From the NCBI GenBank assembly GCA_001969505.1, contig LSSK01001257.1:1-19869 (forward strand): a stretch of DNA of 19,869 bases, written 5' to 3'. The notes under the pieces are model-generated. The model made no database searches. It saw only the letters and a program-made list of their open reading frames with translations, and was not told where the DNA came from. Both the position numbers and the translations under genes were made by a program. Within the stretch, counting starts at the first letter, position 1; the number at the start of each line of letters is the position of its first letter. Shown in pieces: positions 1 to 10,150 of this stretch. Source of the DNA: Zancudomyces culisetae. Lineage: Eukaryota; Kickxellomycota; Harpellomycetes; Harpellales; Legeriomycetaceae.

Positions 1-1
1 A

Positions 2-1468
2 TTAGCAAAATGAGATCCCAGAATTTAACAGGGAGCTTTGGCTGAATGAAAGCCTATTATCCAACGAGATTTCTGGAAGACCTTGATCCTGTGTTTCAAA
101 AGTGTTATTTTTCAGGCTATCTAAGAACATTGACATGTTATTTAGCGCAATTGAACTTGCTGGATCCTTCGCTCCGAGATTAGCGGGTTTTAAGTTGTTA
201 TTGTGGTCATAGTTGCTGAAAAAAAGAATATCTTGAAAATTGTTCTGTAATTGGATTGGAACTGGGTTGCAGTTTATAGAATTTATATTTTGGGGGCTAC
301 TATCATCTATTAATGTGTTGTTGAGCCCAATATTGTAAGTAGGAGATAAAGGCGAGCTGATTAGTATCTCAGATGTTGGAATCAATGAATCTACTAGATT
401 TAGTTGAGTAGCATTTTTATTTTCAAAAGTTAGTCCTGAAAGCATCGAGTTTCCTGCATACTGTGATGAGTTTTGAGAGTGTGCACTACTATCTAAACAT
501 GCTTCTAGCTGAACTGTTCTATTCGGTTCCAGTGAATTTGCACCAGTGAAATCGAAGTGCAAAAATTCATTTTCGATTTTTAGTCCGGAAATTGAATCAT
601 CAATTTGTCTGGTGGGAGTACACAAAAGGTCTTTTCTGTAAACTGATGTATCAATACCATTAAACGATGGTGGTATTATTGATGAAGTTCCAGCATCAGT
701 GTACATGACGGGATTTTCACCATTGTTTGGGGAGCAATGAGTATATGTTGATGACGCACCAAGCTTTTCATGGTTGAATGCTCTTGCGTTAATAATAGAA
801 AGAAATTCTTTAGGCAACAGGGGGTTAATGAGGTAATCTGGGTCGATAAACATCATTTTGTAATCAAATATGCCACAACAACCATGCATGGCAATGTACT
901 TGGATAATGTGCTCACTTGCTCTATAGTATAGCAGTTTTTGAATCGTTTGTAACCTAGCGATTCACCTATTTCGAATGCTGCCCATACCAAAGCTGAGAT
1001 ATTTTTATCTTGAATAACCATAAAGTGATCTTCAAGCCCAGATTTTTCTCTTTCAATCAACTTTGTCAACATGGAATATGGAATTGTGTTGAGATCAATT
1101 GACTTGTAGCTTTTTGGTTTGACCCTTTCCTCGTTTAAAATGCTGTTGACTGATTTTTGCTTTGCTTCATATACGGATCTGTGTAAGTTAATAGCCTTTA
1201 GACAGTTGTCGTTTAAAATTTTGTTTCCGGCTCTGCTACTCATAAGCTCGCTTGTGTCTCTATTGAGCCTGTATAGAAGGTTACCCCATCTCGTTCTGAG
1301 CTTTGATTCCTTCATATTGTAATAGTCACAGTTTGACATCCATTCTGACATATCACCACCGCTCATCAGAGAATCGTAGCAACGCAGGTGTGTGTATACT
1401 ATTGTATACCATCTGAAGTATAGCGAATACTTTGATCTTGTATATGATCTTTTTTGACTTTCCTCCAT
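2..1468 (-). CDS. Protein of unknown function, Ser/Asn-rich C-terminal half
   Basis: This is an uninterrupted 488-residue frame from an ATG at 1468-1466 to a TAA at 4-2, far too long to be chance in such AT-rich DNA. I do not recognise the family. The first 230 or so residues look folded: mixed charged and hydrophobic helices with several Trp and Cys and a KLRTRWGNLLYRLNR stretch near residue 55. From about residue 235 to the end it becomes low in complexity, rich in Ser, Asn and Thr, with proline-directed sites (CTPTR near residue 286 and SPLSP near 373). That layout would suit a regulatory protein with a disordered tail, such as a transcription regulator, but that is inference only. No signal peptide or membrane segment is visible. 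An additional upstream exon cannot be excluded, since other genes here are spliced. Confidence 0.82.
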   Translation of the reverse strand: MEESQKRSYTRSKYSLYFRWYTIVYTHLRCYDSLMSGGDMSEWMSNCDYYNMKESKLRTRWGNLLYRLNRDTSELMSSRAGNKILNDNCLKAINLHRSVYEAKQKSVNSILNEERVKPKSYKSIDLNTIPYSMLTKLIEREKSGLEDHFMVIQDKNISALVWAAFEIGESLGYKRFKNCYTIEQVSTLSKYIAMHGCCGIFDYKMMFIDPDYLINPLLPKEFLSIINARAFNHEKLGASSTYTHCSPNNGENPVMYTDAGTSSIIPPSFNGIDTSVYRKDLLCTPTRQIDDSISGLKIENEFLHFDFTGANSLEPNRTVQLEACLDSSAHSQNSSQYAGNSMLSGLTFENKNATQLNLVDSLIPTSEILISSPLSPTYNIGLNNTLIDDSSPQNINSINCNPVPIQLQNNFQDILFFSNYDHNNNLKPANLGAKDPASSIALNNMSMFLDSLKNNTFETQDQGLPEISLDNRLSFSQSSLLNSGISFC

Positions 1469-2493
1469 TTGAGTTTTTTTTTTTGGTTCAATGAATATTG
1501 AAATGTGTTATTTCCTTTAGGTTAAGCAATGCTGATGCAAAGATAAAGATAATAATATTTTTTTCCACAATATCCTTCTTGAGTGATGTGGTTTTTCTTT
1601 TTTGCTTTTTTTTTAAATCTGAGTGTTAATCACTAGCGTTAAAAAAACCTCTTTTAGTATTAAAACGTGCTATTTTTTAGGTATTAGATGATTTCAATAT
1701 TGTTAATATGATATATTAAGCTAAGAAACTGTGAAGTGTTAATGTATTAAAATGCAAACTTAAATCTTGATTTGAGTGTATATATCAGTATGATATGCTT
1801 TTAGGTGTGCGTTGTTGATGATGTTGTAATTTAAATGCTGCTTACCGTTTTATTTTTTTCAAGATGTCTATATATATTTTGTTTTTTTTGGTTATCGAGG
1901 GATTAATACCAGCCAAATTGTATTATTAATGGCTTTTTTTTAAAAAAATAAAGTTAGATAGTAACAATAGGTATTAAGAAAAAATGACGAAGATATGGAT
2001 AATGACTATTTCCATTCATGTTTTTATATACCCGTGTTTATTGATGTAAAAGAGCTTATTCAGTTTCGTTATTCAGTTTTTATATAATTTATGTTCAAAA
2101 TCAGCATTATTGATTTCATTGCAGTGTGTCCCAAATTACCTCGCCGCTTATTGAGTAGCGTATATAGTACTGGGTATAGTCTCAGTTAACAGTGATTGTA
2201 TTTTAATTATATGTTTCACCTGTGTGTAACTATGTGTGTAGGTATCATTATTTTTATCCTTTAATATGTGGTTCATTCGTGTCCACACCTTTTTTGTTCC
2301 GTTGATATCTTTTTTTCTCATCAAGTACATTTGCCCTGTCGATTAAAAGCATGGAAAAGAAAATTGGAAAATACTTTGTTCTTTTTAGTTCGTTCCATAT
2401 CTAGGTTTCCAAGTGCACTCTGCATCATAATAAATAATTTGACATATGATCTCGCTTGTTCTTTTTTTTAAACTTCAAAAATAAGTTATTTAC

Positions 2494-2811
2494 TCAACCA
2501 TATTCAATTAACATGGTGTTTTCCTTTTTAGAATTCTTTGTGAAAAAAGTATTTTTGCTACTGAGAAATCCTACTTGGTGTGTTTGGCCTTTTGAAACCT
2601 TTGAGATACCTGGACAGTATTCAATAGCACAGAACAGCCTTTGCGCGATTTTACTAATCCTTTTTAATAAAATTTGGTTTAGCTCACCCACAATTTGCCT
2701 TTGTGAAAAGCGGTTTCTTAGCTGAACTACGATCAGCTTAATGATTTCAAGGATACGTTTTCCTGCAACTTTATTTGGCTTGTTCAAGTTATTCACGATA
2801 AAAAAAAACAA
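2494..2811 (-). other. Exon-like open frame without a start codon
   Basis: An open frame of about 105 codons with somewhat more balanced codons than its surroundings. Its translation has an amphipathic basic stretch (KRILEIIKLIVVQLRNRF) and ends near GYFLS-type polar sequence with a TGA at 2494. The first in-frame ATG lies only seven codons before the stop, so it cannot be a simple intronless gene. A plausible acceptor-like sequence (AAGTTGCAG) lies in front of the core, but it ends in CAG while the introns solved elsewhere in this window end in TAG. It may be an internal or last exon of an unresolved gene, a decayed gene, or chance. No family is recognised. Confidence 0.22.
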
Positions 2812-5800
2812 AAAATGAAGTCATAAAAAGCGCCTGTGTGACGTTAAACCAATTATCAATGGATGAAATGCTATCCCAAAGAAAGTGAATGTTACAAGAT
2901 GACGTATTTAAAAATTCGTGTATATTGATAGTTGATTCCCGATAAAAAAAAATGAAACAGGTAGAAATCGCAGTTTTACTGTAGTTTGTTTGGAAAAACG
3001 CACTTTTACGAGAACTGGGGAAATTAAAATGTCAGCTAAATTTAACGCCGTCAATAAATGCTGGTGTGTTCTAAACTAGCTCAGTTCTAACCATGTAGGA
3101 GCAAACAAATGCTAACAGTTCTTTCATTCTGGCATATGTCTTGCAACTCCAGGCACGGATTTGGGGGGTTTTTTTTTCTCGTTAACATTATACTTGTTGC
3201 GTTTCCATTCATCTCTCATTTTCTGAATATGATGAATTTGCCTACTAAAAATGGCAATATATACTGGGTAATTTTAAATTCTGCTGAAGTTGTTCCCTAT
3301 AAAGGGAAATGTACCATATATTTAAGCATGCGAAACTGATTGATAATAGAGCCTATTATCAACAAAACTAACCTTTCTATGCAACAACAATGGATAAAAT
3401 TAGATATTTGTCTAATTAGCCCACGAGTTATAGCTGATATTTACCCAGTACAAAAATAAATAATGAACACATTTTTTTTAATTATAATCTGCAAAGAAGA
3501 GTAGAGAAAAAACCTCACTAGGACCATTATCCTTAACACTTCCCACTGTTCTTCCTGCCCTTTCATTTTTTTTTTAAAAAAAACTAACTTTATCTACGTT
3601 GCTGATAAAATCAGATAGCTTTCCAATAGCAAAAGAAAATTACTACTAGCGATAACTTAACAAGAAAAAAATTGCAAAATAATCATTATTGTACAAATAA
3701 CACATACATTATCTTAAAATCCCCATAGAAACAATGTCAGAGTACCATATGCATTCAGGTTTAAAGTACCAGAAGTTGATTTTTATTCTGCGCCCTGTGC
3801 AATACAGGAGCGCATATAATACATGTTATTTGATATCATTTCGTTTATTATACATCTTCTTTCCGTATCTACCATGATAGACTCAAAATAATCGCCACAA
3901 AGCACTGAAAACACCAATAATTATGTAGATATATGGGGTCATGTCGTTGTGTATATATGTAGCGAAATTTTTCTTGCATGTGTAGTCGTTGAATAACCTT
4001 TCCAGTAGTTTTATTTTGTAAACAAAATGCTTATTCTCATTCGTTTTAAGGCTGTTGACCCGAGTCTTTGGTTGTTGTATGACATAATTTCGCAAGAAAA
4101 AAATACCAGCACTTATTGTCGTGACTTCTTGCCACTTTGGGTTTGTCGGCCCAGTTAGCAGAAAAGCTCAAGCTTAACTTTGCTGAATATGTTTTTTTTT
4201 CTCATTCTATTTTTATTGTAGGAAAAACTTGAAGTGATTCCAATTAAATATCATTTGATATTATAAACACTATGTAACACAAAGAATGATGCTTGATTCA
4301 GTAATTATTAGGTATACTGTTATATCTGCTTTTCTTTTGCCCACAAAAGCACAACTAATCAAAATGTAGCTTTTATACGGCTTCATTTAGACCGTTGAAA
4401 TTATTGTTATAAACTTTCCAGCGAAACGAGGTTGGAGTTGAGGGAGATTATAACATAAATACCTTTTTTTTAAAACGGGTGAACTTTGGGTGAATATTAT
4501 GAAACAGAGTATATCCAAAAGCAAAAAGGCCAGTTCTCATACTTTTTTTTTGGTGTAAATACATCTTGTTGGGATAGAAGAGTATTTTCACAGAAGAGCA
4601 AAAAAATGAAATTCTGCTATGAGGGCAATAACACGTTCGATTGTTTTTAACCCGAGTTACGATTTTTTAGTTCTTATCCAAATGATAATGATAATGTTAT
4701 TGCATTATTGTCTATTCCTTTCTACAAAGAAGGAAAAACTGTATGTTTGAGGTCGCAGTTTTGCTTATAGTCAACCTTCCGCTTTTTTTATTATGTCACA
4801 TATGAGAGAAATAAAAAAACACAACAATAAACTCCTTTGATGTTTACATTTTGCTGATAAAGAAAGACCTGGTGTTTACAAAATCTGTACTTGGGGAACA
4901 CCCAACTATATGGTAAAAAGCACAAAGCATTCAAAGAGAAGGTCGGACTTTATGTAATTGAGCTCGGATTGCACAAAGAAATTCTTTCAAATGCACGTAA
5001 ATGATTTCTGTCACACAACCATTACATAAAGCTTCATTGTAAGCGGGCAGTTGATTCTTGGATTTTTGGTTAACGCTGCCACAAAGATAGCCAGAAACCT
5101 ACATTCAAATCCTGAATGTCTAAACAAAATCTATTCAAAAATTGGAATAAAATATTTCATAACTGAAGCCTAAGTCTTGATTTGTCTACCTCCAAAGTAA
5201 TACGTCAGCTAAAAAAAAATAGGCCGTGGCTATTGAACGAATACGAGCCCAACCAAAAAAAGGGGCACTCCGATGAATACTTTACTCCAGAGATCAAATA
5301 TATCTTAAACACCGTATGGATATGTTCACACAAGTGCCAAAATAGCCACCCTTAGATTAGAAAGGAAAGGGAAGTCGTTTATTGTCTGGCGATAACAACG
5401 CGGGGATAAAATGTAATTATTTCCACCGGTTCCATTGAAAGATAACTATTTCAGCTGCTTTTCATTCAAGCAACAAATCACGTGTTAATATTTGACGTGG
5501 CTGACTTAAAGTAGTTATGTTAATTTCGACTACCCCTTACTTCACGTCCTCAGAGGTGATGATTTAATAATAGTCAGAATCTGTTCTAGAAATTCATTCA
5601 TTAAATTTTAAAAATAATGACATTGAGAATACATTAAGGGTATAATGTTATTTGTTCAAAACATAAAATACTGCTGCGGGTTGGTTATATTATTTCTGAG
5701 TTGTGTATTTTCGGTGGAATGTTAAGATTTCTTTTTCTTTGTTATCGACGAGCATTCCAGTTCTCTCAGTTAATCACAAAACATCAAAACCATGGATAAA

Positions 5801-5851
5801 TCCTGTTCTCTTGACAATTAAAGATAACCACGAGAAATAATGCTGTGTTGA

Positions 5852-5913
5852 CTGCAAGCTTGTTCAACAACAGTCTGGTATTGTCATGTGTGGGTATCTC
5901 GGTAAGCTTGCAG
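5852..5913. repeat. Perfect 10-bp inverted repeat
   Basis: CTGCAAGCTT at 5852-5861 is matched by its exact reverse complement AAGCTTGCAG at 5904-5913, with 42 bases between the arms. The arms centre on HindIII-type AAGCTT palindromes, so part of the symmetry is intrinsic. It could form a hairpin or be a binding site for a dimeric protein; no function is shown. Confidence 0.4.
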
Positions 5914-7891
5914 CTGTAACTTATAAAGCTGTTTGTTAGTAATCACAAATAATATGGAACTATTTCTAAAAAAAATATCAAGTTTACAATGATAGCTACA
6001 TTTCTCATCTCACTAAGCTCGTATCTGAGAAACCACGTACAATAGCACCAAATTAATGAAATGTCATTTTCCATCATGTTATTCTTGAACCCGGAATTAT
6101 TGCGGTTTATCAAATGAAAAAAGGCGTTATAGGGATTATATGACCTTCTCGGCTGCAAAAATATAGTAACAGTGTGAACAAATATGAGTTCAAGTTTAAG
6201 AAAGGTGCATATGTGATTGTCTTGGTATCATAATTTACATCTAATATGTAAAAGGCCTTCCTATTTAACAAAAGCCAGTGCAAAAGGGAGTAATTAAAAA
6301 AACACCAATGTTTATAGAGTACAGGGGCTGGACATTTCTTTTCTAGTTCGGCAAACTATTTCAAGGAACATCTCTTTTTCTTTTTAACTTTTTTTTCTTT
6401 CTTTTTCACTATATCTCGTTTTAACTTGATAACCGTTGTTATAATAGTAAAAGCAAACTACATATTCAAATTTAAAAGTGATAAAGTGTCCCAGCAAAAA
6501 AGGTGAGCTTAGTACCACACATAAACTTTTTTTTTTGAAATATGGTGATGTACTGTAAATTTTACAAAGATGGAGAAAAACGTATCTTTTAGGCTAACTA
6601 TGAAATTTGCTTTTTGATTATAATAGAGGAGGTAGTATATTTTGTATAGATTCAGCAATGCTTTTTTTTGTGTCTTATTCTTAAGATGTGGATATGGTAC
6701 ATCAAGATATACAGAGCATGGTATTCACCCAAGCCTAGTGCCTCAGTTTGAGATGTAATAGTTTGATATTTTAATACAAGATAACATAGTCATGCAAATA
6801 GCATTATCTGTGGAATTAAAAGTCACTATATAAGCATTCAGGATGTTGCATATGACTTCAGGTTGGTTTGCACAACTGCATTATATACGAAGGCAAATGT
6901 GTTACTAGTATCCACACCTGCAATAGTACTATATTAATATATGTCAACTTATCTGAGCAATGGCCTTATATTTTATATCATACGCACGCAATAACTGCCT
7001 ATTAAAAAATTGAGCGTGCATATCTGTTAAATATTTGCACTATCAAAGAATTTTATATATTGAGATATTATAAAGCTAATAGTGGCGCAAAGCATTAGCA
7101 CTTGTGTCTAAAATGATACAACCTCCTATTCTTTTAAAAACTCTCTGCATTACACAGTCATTCCTTTTTATTATAAAAAGTATAACAAAAAAGGCATACT
7201 TCAGCCGGCGTTGAGTAGCAGCCTCCTTGCTGGAACACACTTCATATTCTGGTTCGTCTTATCAGAAAAATAACAAAGATACTATCAAAATCACTCTCTT
7301 ACGTCTTCGAACTGTGTGTGCTTAAAAAAGCAACTAATGGCGTATTTTTGTATGTGCTGTGTTGGTATATTACCACCCTATTAGTGCAAAAAAATCCATT
7401 CTAATGCAGGAAAATACTGTTTATTTTGCTAATTTTTGTATATGCGTTTTTTTTTTGAAAAAAAACTCTTTGGGTAAGAGAGCCTCAATAAAGGACTATT
7501 GTCTTAGTTAATCTAAATTGAAATGATATCTTTTCACCTCTAAGTGATACATCCAGTATCTTTGAAAGTGATAGCAGGCGCTCAGGGATTTTAAAAATAG
7601 AACTTTGCAGGCATTACCTGTACAAGACAACCCACCCTCCCCTCTTTTTCAATTTGTGGATTGGTCATAAATTGCACACAAAATTGATCTATCAAAGCTT
7701 TCTGAACCAGTTTGTTGTTTATTTCTGCATTTTGGCCATCAAAGCAGGTGTTTATTTGCTGGTTGGTGCGAGCAGTTAAAATGATTAGCTGCTTAGTAAG
7801 GTTATCTTTGGCTAATAAAATATCATAGGCAAACAGAAATCGAAATTTTCACAGGAAGAACAAAATCGATACTCCATTGGAGATTGAGCTC

Positions 7892-8110
7892 ATGTTACAC
7901 AATTCACGTGGTTCGCTGCCCAGGAGGCACTCCCTAAAACTGGTGGGTGTTAAATCCAACATAATTTCCACAAGTCTAATACGAAGTTTACATCGCTTTT
8001 CCCCTTGGAAATATTGCATTTTTTCTGGTGCTTTTGGAGTTAAAGCATTAACACAAAATGTAAAAGCAAGTGCATTTTATTCCCATACAGAAATAGAAAT
8101 TATCCAGTAA
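7892..8110 (+). CDS. Doubtful small open frame, 72 residues
   Basis: An ATG at 7892 opens a 72-residue frame closing with TAA at 8108-8110. The N-terminus is basic (HNSRGSLPRRHSLKL), followed by a moderately hydrophobic segment, a profile seen in mitochondrial presequences but also by chance. It lies 150 bp upstream of the REEP-like gene on the same strand, so it might equally be part of that gene's 5' region. No homologous family is recognised and coding is uncertain. Confidence 0.2.
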   Translation: MLHNSRGSLPRRHSLKLVGVKSNIISTSLIRSLHRFSPWKYCIFSGAFGVKALTQNVKASAFYSHTEIEIIQ

Positions 8111-8261
8111 AGCCTATAAAAAGAAAGAGACTAACAACATCAAAAACTTGGTATTTAAAGCTCGGTTTCTACACTAGCTTCTTTAACTCTTGTTTTAAAA
8201 AAAAGTGGAAACATACTACTCGCGATTTATAAAAACCTGTAATACTAACATCTTAAAGACG

Positions 8262-9649
8262 ATGCTTTACTATTTGACGAAGGCGTTATGGTAATTGCTA
8301 CTTTACTTTGAATTAGATAGGCAGGTTCAAGTTAACACATTTTCGTTAGAAGCAACAAAAACTAAAAAAAAACTATATTATTAGCATATTTGCAGGGTTG
8401 GTATATCCAGCGTACAGAGATTACAAGGTCTTTAAAGAAATCAACCTTCTCGAAGGAAAAAAAGAACATAAGCAAGGATTTTTAGGCGAAGCCTTAGGGT
8501 TGGGGAATGTAGTTGTGTGGAATGAGAAAAATCAGTTGGAGGTGAAAAAGTTTGTGAAATACTGGATTGTGTTTGCTTGGTTTATTGCAGCGGAGTTTAT
8601 TGCGGACTTTTTTTTATACATGTAGGATGACCAGACTAAATATGATATACTGTTTTTAAATTCTTGACTTTGATCTGGTATTTGGTGCTAATTTGATTTA
8701 TCTATGTTTAATAGAATACCATTTTACGGGATTGTGAAGCTGGTATTTGTGCTATGGCTTTCGATGCCCCAAACAAACGTAATACCCGTTCTCATATAAC
8801 TATTAGCGCTATTATTTTTTATTGCAAGCATGGGGCTTTTTCAAATTCAGCTAACACTACTCTATTTGTGTTTTTAAATCAAAATAGGGTGCAATATTTA
8901 TATACGACTACGTATTACAACCAAACTTGGAAAAGTACAGTGATGTGCTAGACGAATATCTACTGAGGCTCGATAGGCATGTACGGCTATCTAGAACAGC
9001 AACTGGTGGCGCGGAATATAACGCACCATGGATTGTTAGTGCTAGCGATTCGTTTTTCAAGGGGTTAATTTCAAACACATTCAAAAGGGAAACAGCAAAT
9101 TCTGGCAATCAGACTGGGGCCCAATTTCCAAATACGCATAGCGGAGGTAGTAGTGGAGGAATACCCCAAAACATCGGAGTCGGTGATGCAATAAATGCTA
9201 TCAATAAAATCGGAGAGCTATTTACACGGTCTGGTGAGCAGGGAGTAATGGCAGGCAGTTCACATGTGATGCAAAGCCATGAAGACCAAGCATCATCATA
9301 CACACATTTTAAGAATCAAGAGCACACTGGGGCTAGGGATATGAAAAGCGCCGAGTTTTCAAATAATCAAACAGAAAACACTAATAGAGGTAAGGGCCAT
9401 TTTTTTTTGCAAAGACTTTAAATTTCTATACAAATACCAAGTCTACTACTGTCTTTTTTGTGCGGTTGTATCTCCGAAGTTCACGCCAATTGATGAATCA
9501 AAATAGATATTTCGAATACTTCAAATAACTCTGATTACGAAAACGATGCAGTACTGGTAAGTAACGAAAAAAGCATTGATGAGGGCTCTTCTCAAGGAAA
9601 TACGAACCATACAAGCCAGGGAAACATGAGAAGAAGATGGCTGTGGTAG
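8262..9649 (+). CDS. REEP1-4 / TB2-DP1-HVA22 family ER membrane-shaping protein (5 exons)
   Basis: Predicted to curve and tubulate endoplasmic reticulum membrane through paired hydrophobic hairpins, as in REEP/Yop1/HVA22 proteins. Exons: 8262-8290, 8385-8621, 8715-8778, 8888-9389, 9507-9649. The joined frame is 324 residues. Family marks in order: IFAGLVYPAYRDYK (residues 11-24, the YPAY signature), KYWIVFAWFIAAEFIADFFLY (hairpin, about 67-87), IPFYGIVKLVFVLWL (90-104), PQTNGAIFIYDYVLQP (107-122). Each junction restores one of these conserved strings, which fixes the splice sites. The N-terminus starts almost at the first membrane helix, as in REEP1-4, not with the extra helix of Yop1/REEP5-6. 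Unusual: about 30 extra residues between YPAYRDYK and the next helix, and a long polar tail from about residue 140 rich in Ser, Asn, Gly and Gln, ending MRRRWLW. S. pombe Rop1 is a known fungal REEP1-4 member and could be the orthologue. All four introns (93-117 nt) begin GTA and end TAG. Confidence 0.85.
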
Positions 9650-9730
9650 TACAGTTGTTGGCTTAGATTTCTTATTTTCAGTACTCTTTTTTTTTATAAA
9701 AAAATTAGCCCAGTTGTGTTTTATACGAGT

Positions 9731-10000
9731 CTACACAGGTTGAAATAAGAAAAATATGATTAATAAGGCTAATTTCTCCGAAAAAAGAGTTGTTTTATTC
9801 TTTCCTCTATTTCTGTTCTTTTTAGTGTGTTTCATCTTGGACATGTATTTAAAAAAGTTCAAAGCATATAGCTTTATTATGTCAAGAAGTTTGGTGTAGT
9901 GGGTTGTTTGGTCTCCCATGTTTCGCAGGTCATATTGATTCAAAATTGTGAGAAAGTAAAGAAAATGTGGAATATATGTGCTAGTTTTAGATTGTGACAT
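9731..10000 (-). CDS. Possible small protein, faint histone-fold (TAF13-like) pattern
   Basis: An ATG at 10000-9998 opens an 89-residue frame ending TAG at 9733-9731. It fits tightly between its neighbours: 81 bp from the REEP stop (convergent) and 150 bp from the Eco1 ATG (divergent), so it would share the Eco1 promoter. Residues 27-55 (NMGDQTTHYTKLLDIIKLY, then ALNFF) recall the GD-x-PYT-x-(V/L)DI layout at the start of the TAF13 histone fold, and a basic linker (KKNRNRGKNK) precedes TTLFSEKLALLI, which could be the third helix. The usual YGF before GD is missing and the C-terminus is short and hydrophobic. This resemblance is weak and from memory of the family. The frame may be real but unassigned, or chance. 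Confidence 0.35.
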   Translation of the reverse strand: MSQSKTSTYIPHFLYFLTILNQYDLRNMGDQTTHYTKLLDIIKLYALNFFKYMSKMKHTKKNRNRGKNKTTLFSEKLALLIIFFLFQPV

Positions 10001-10040
10001 TTTCAGCCAATTTTCAGGATATTAATTCAAGCAAATTAAA

Positions 10041-10067
10041 CGCGAAAGGTATTGTGAAATCGCGAAA
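10041..10067 (+). promoter_or_regulatory. Paired CGCGAAA boxes upstream of the Eco1 homologue
   Basis: CGCGAAA occurs at 10041-10047 and again at 10061-10067, exactly 20 bp apart (about two helical turns), 110 and 90 bp before the Eco1 ATG. CGCGAAA fits the Swi4/SBF box CRCGAAA of budding yeast and contains the CGCG core used by MBF. Eco1/Ctf7 acts in S phase, and G1/S control is known for cohesion genes in yeasts, so a role in cell-cycle timing is a reasonable inference. The sites also lie 41-67 bp upstream of the small divergent frame at 9731-10000. Confidence 0.5.
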
Positions 10068-10150
10068 ATTGGTTGAATACTGCGTTATGTTTGTTTGTTT
10101 GTTTTTTGAAATACTTTAAAAACAAAAGAAAAAATAACAAATGAACCAGA

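Larger units (their letters stand above)
1469..8261. other. Long AT-rich stretch with no supported gene
   Basis: No frame here combines an ATG, useful length and recognisable protein features, and I saw no tRNA or rRNA. It contains many short homopolymer runs of A or T, often as T-run/A-run pairs (near 1937, 3568 and 7448). It also contains CACGTG hexamers near 5480 and 7907, and a 10-bp inverted repeat at 5852/5904. The stretch at 2494-2811 on the minus strand looks exon-like but has no early ATG. The 72-codon frame at 7892-8110 is doubtful. A gene made of many short exons, a non-coding RNA, an origin or a centromere-like segment could be hidden here; the sequence alone does not decide. Confidence 0.6.

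Noticed and set aside
3109-3339. 76-codon plus-strand frame in the gap
   Set aside because: It has random-looking hydrophobic composition, no conserved motif and no context.
3883-4095. 70-codon frame with a hydrophobic C-terminus (YIYIIIGVFSALWRLF) on the minus strand, possibly tail-anchored
   Set aside because: No ATG until near the end, no recognisable family and no supporting splice signals.
5548-5700. C/D-box snoRNA starting at GTGATGA near 5556
   Set aside because: No D box (CTGA) at suitable distance and no closing stem.
8243-8260. TACTAAC followed by AAAG just before the REEP ATG, as a 5' UTR intron end
   Set aside because: The branch-point match is perfect, but the acceptor would end in AAG, unlike all solved introns, and no donor exon could be fixed.
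8391-8396. TTTGCAG at 8389-8395 as the acceptor of REEP intron 1
   Set aside because: It leaves the wrong phase with the only ATG exon; the TAG at 8382-8384 restores frame and the conserved IFAGLVYPAY string.
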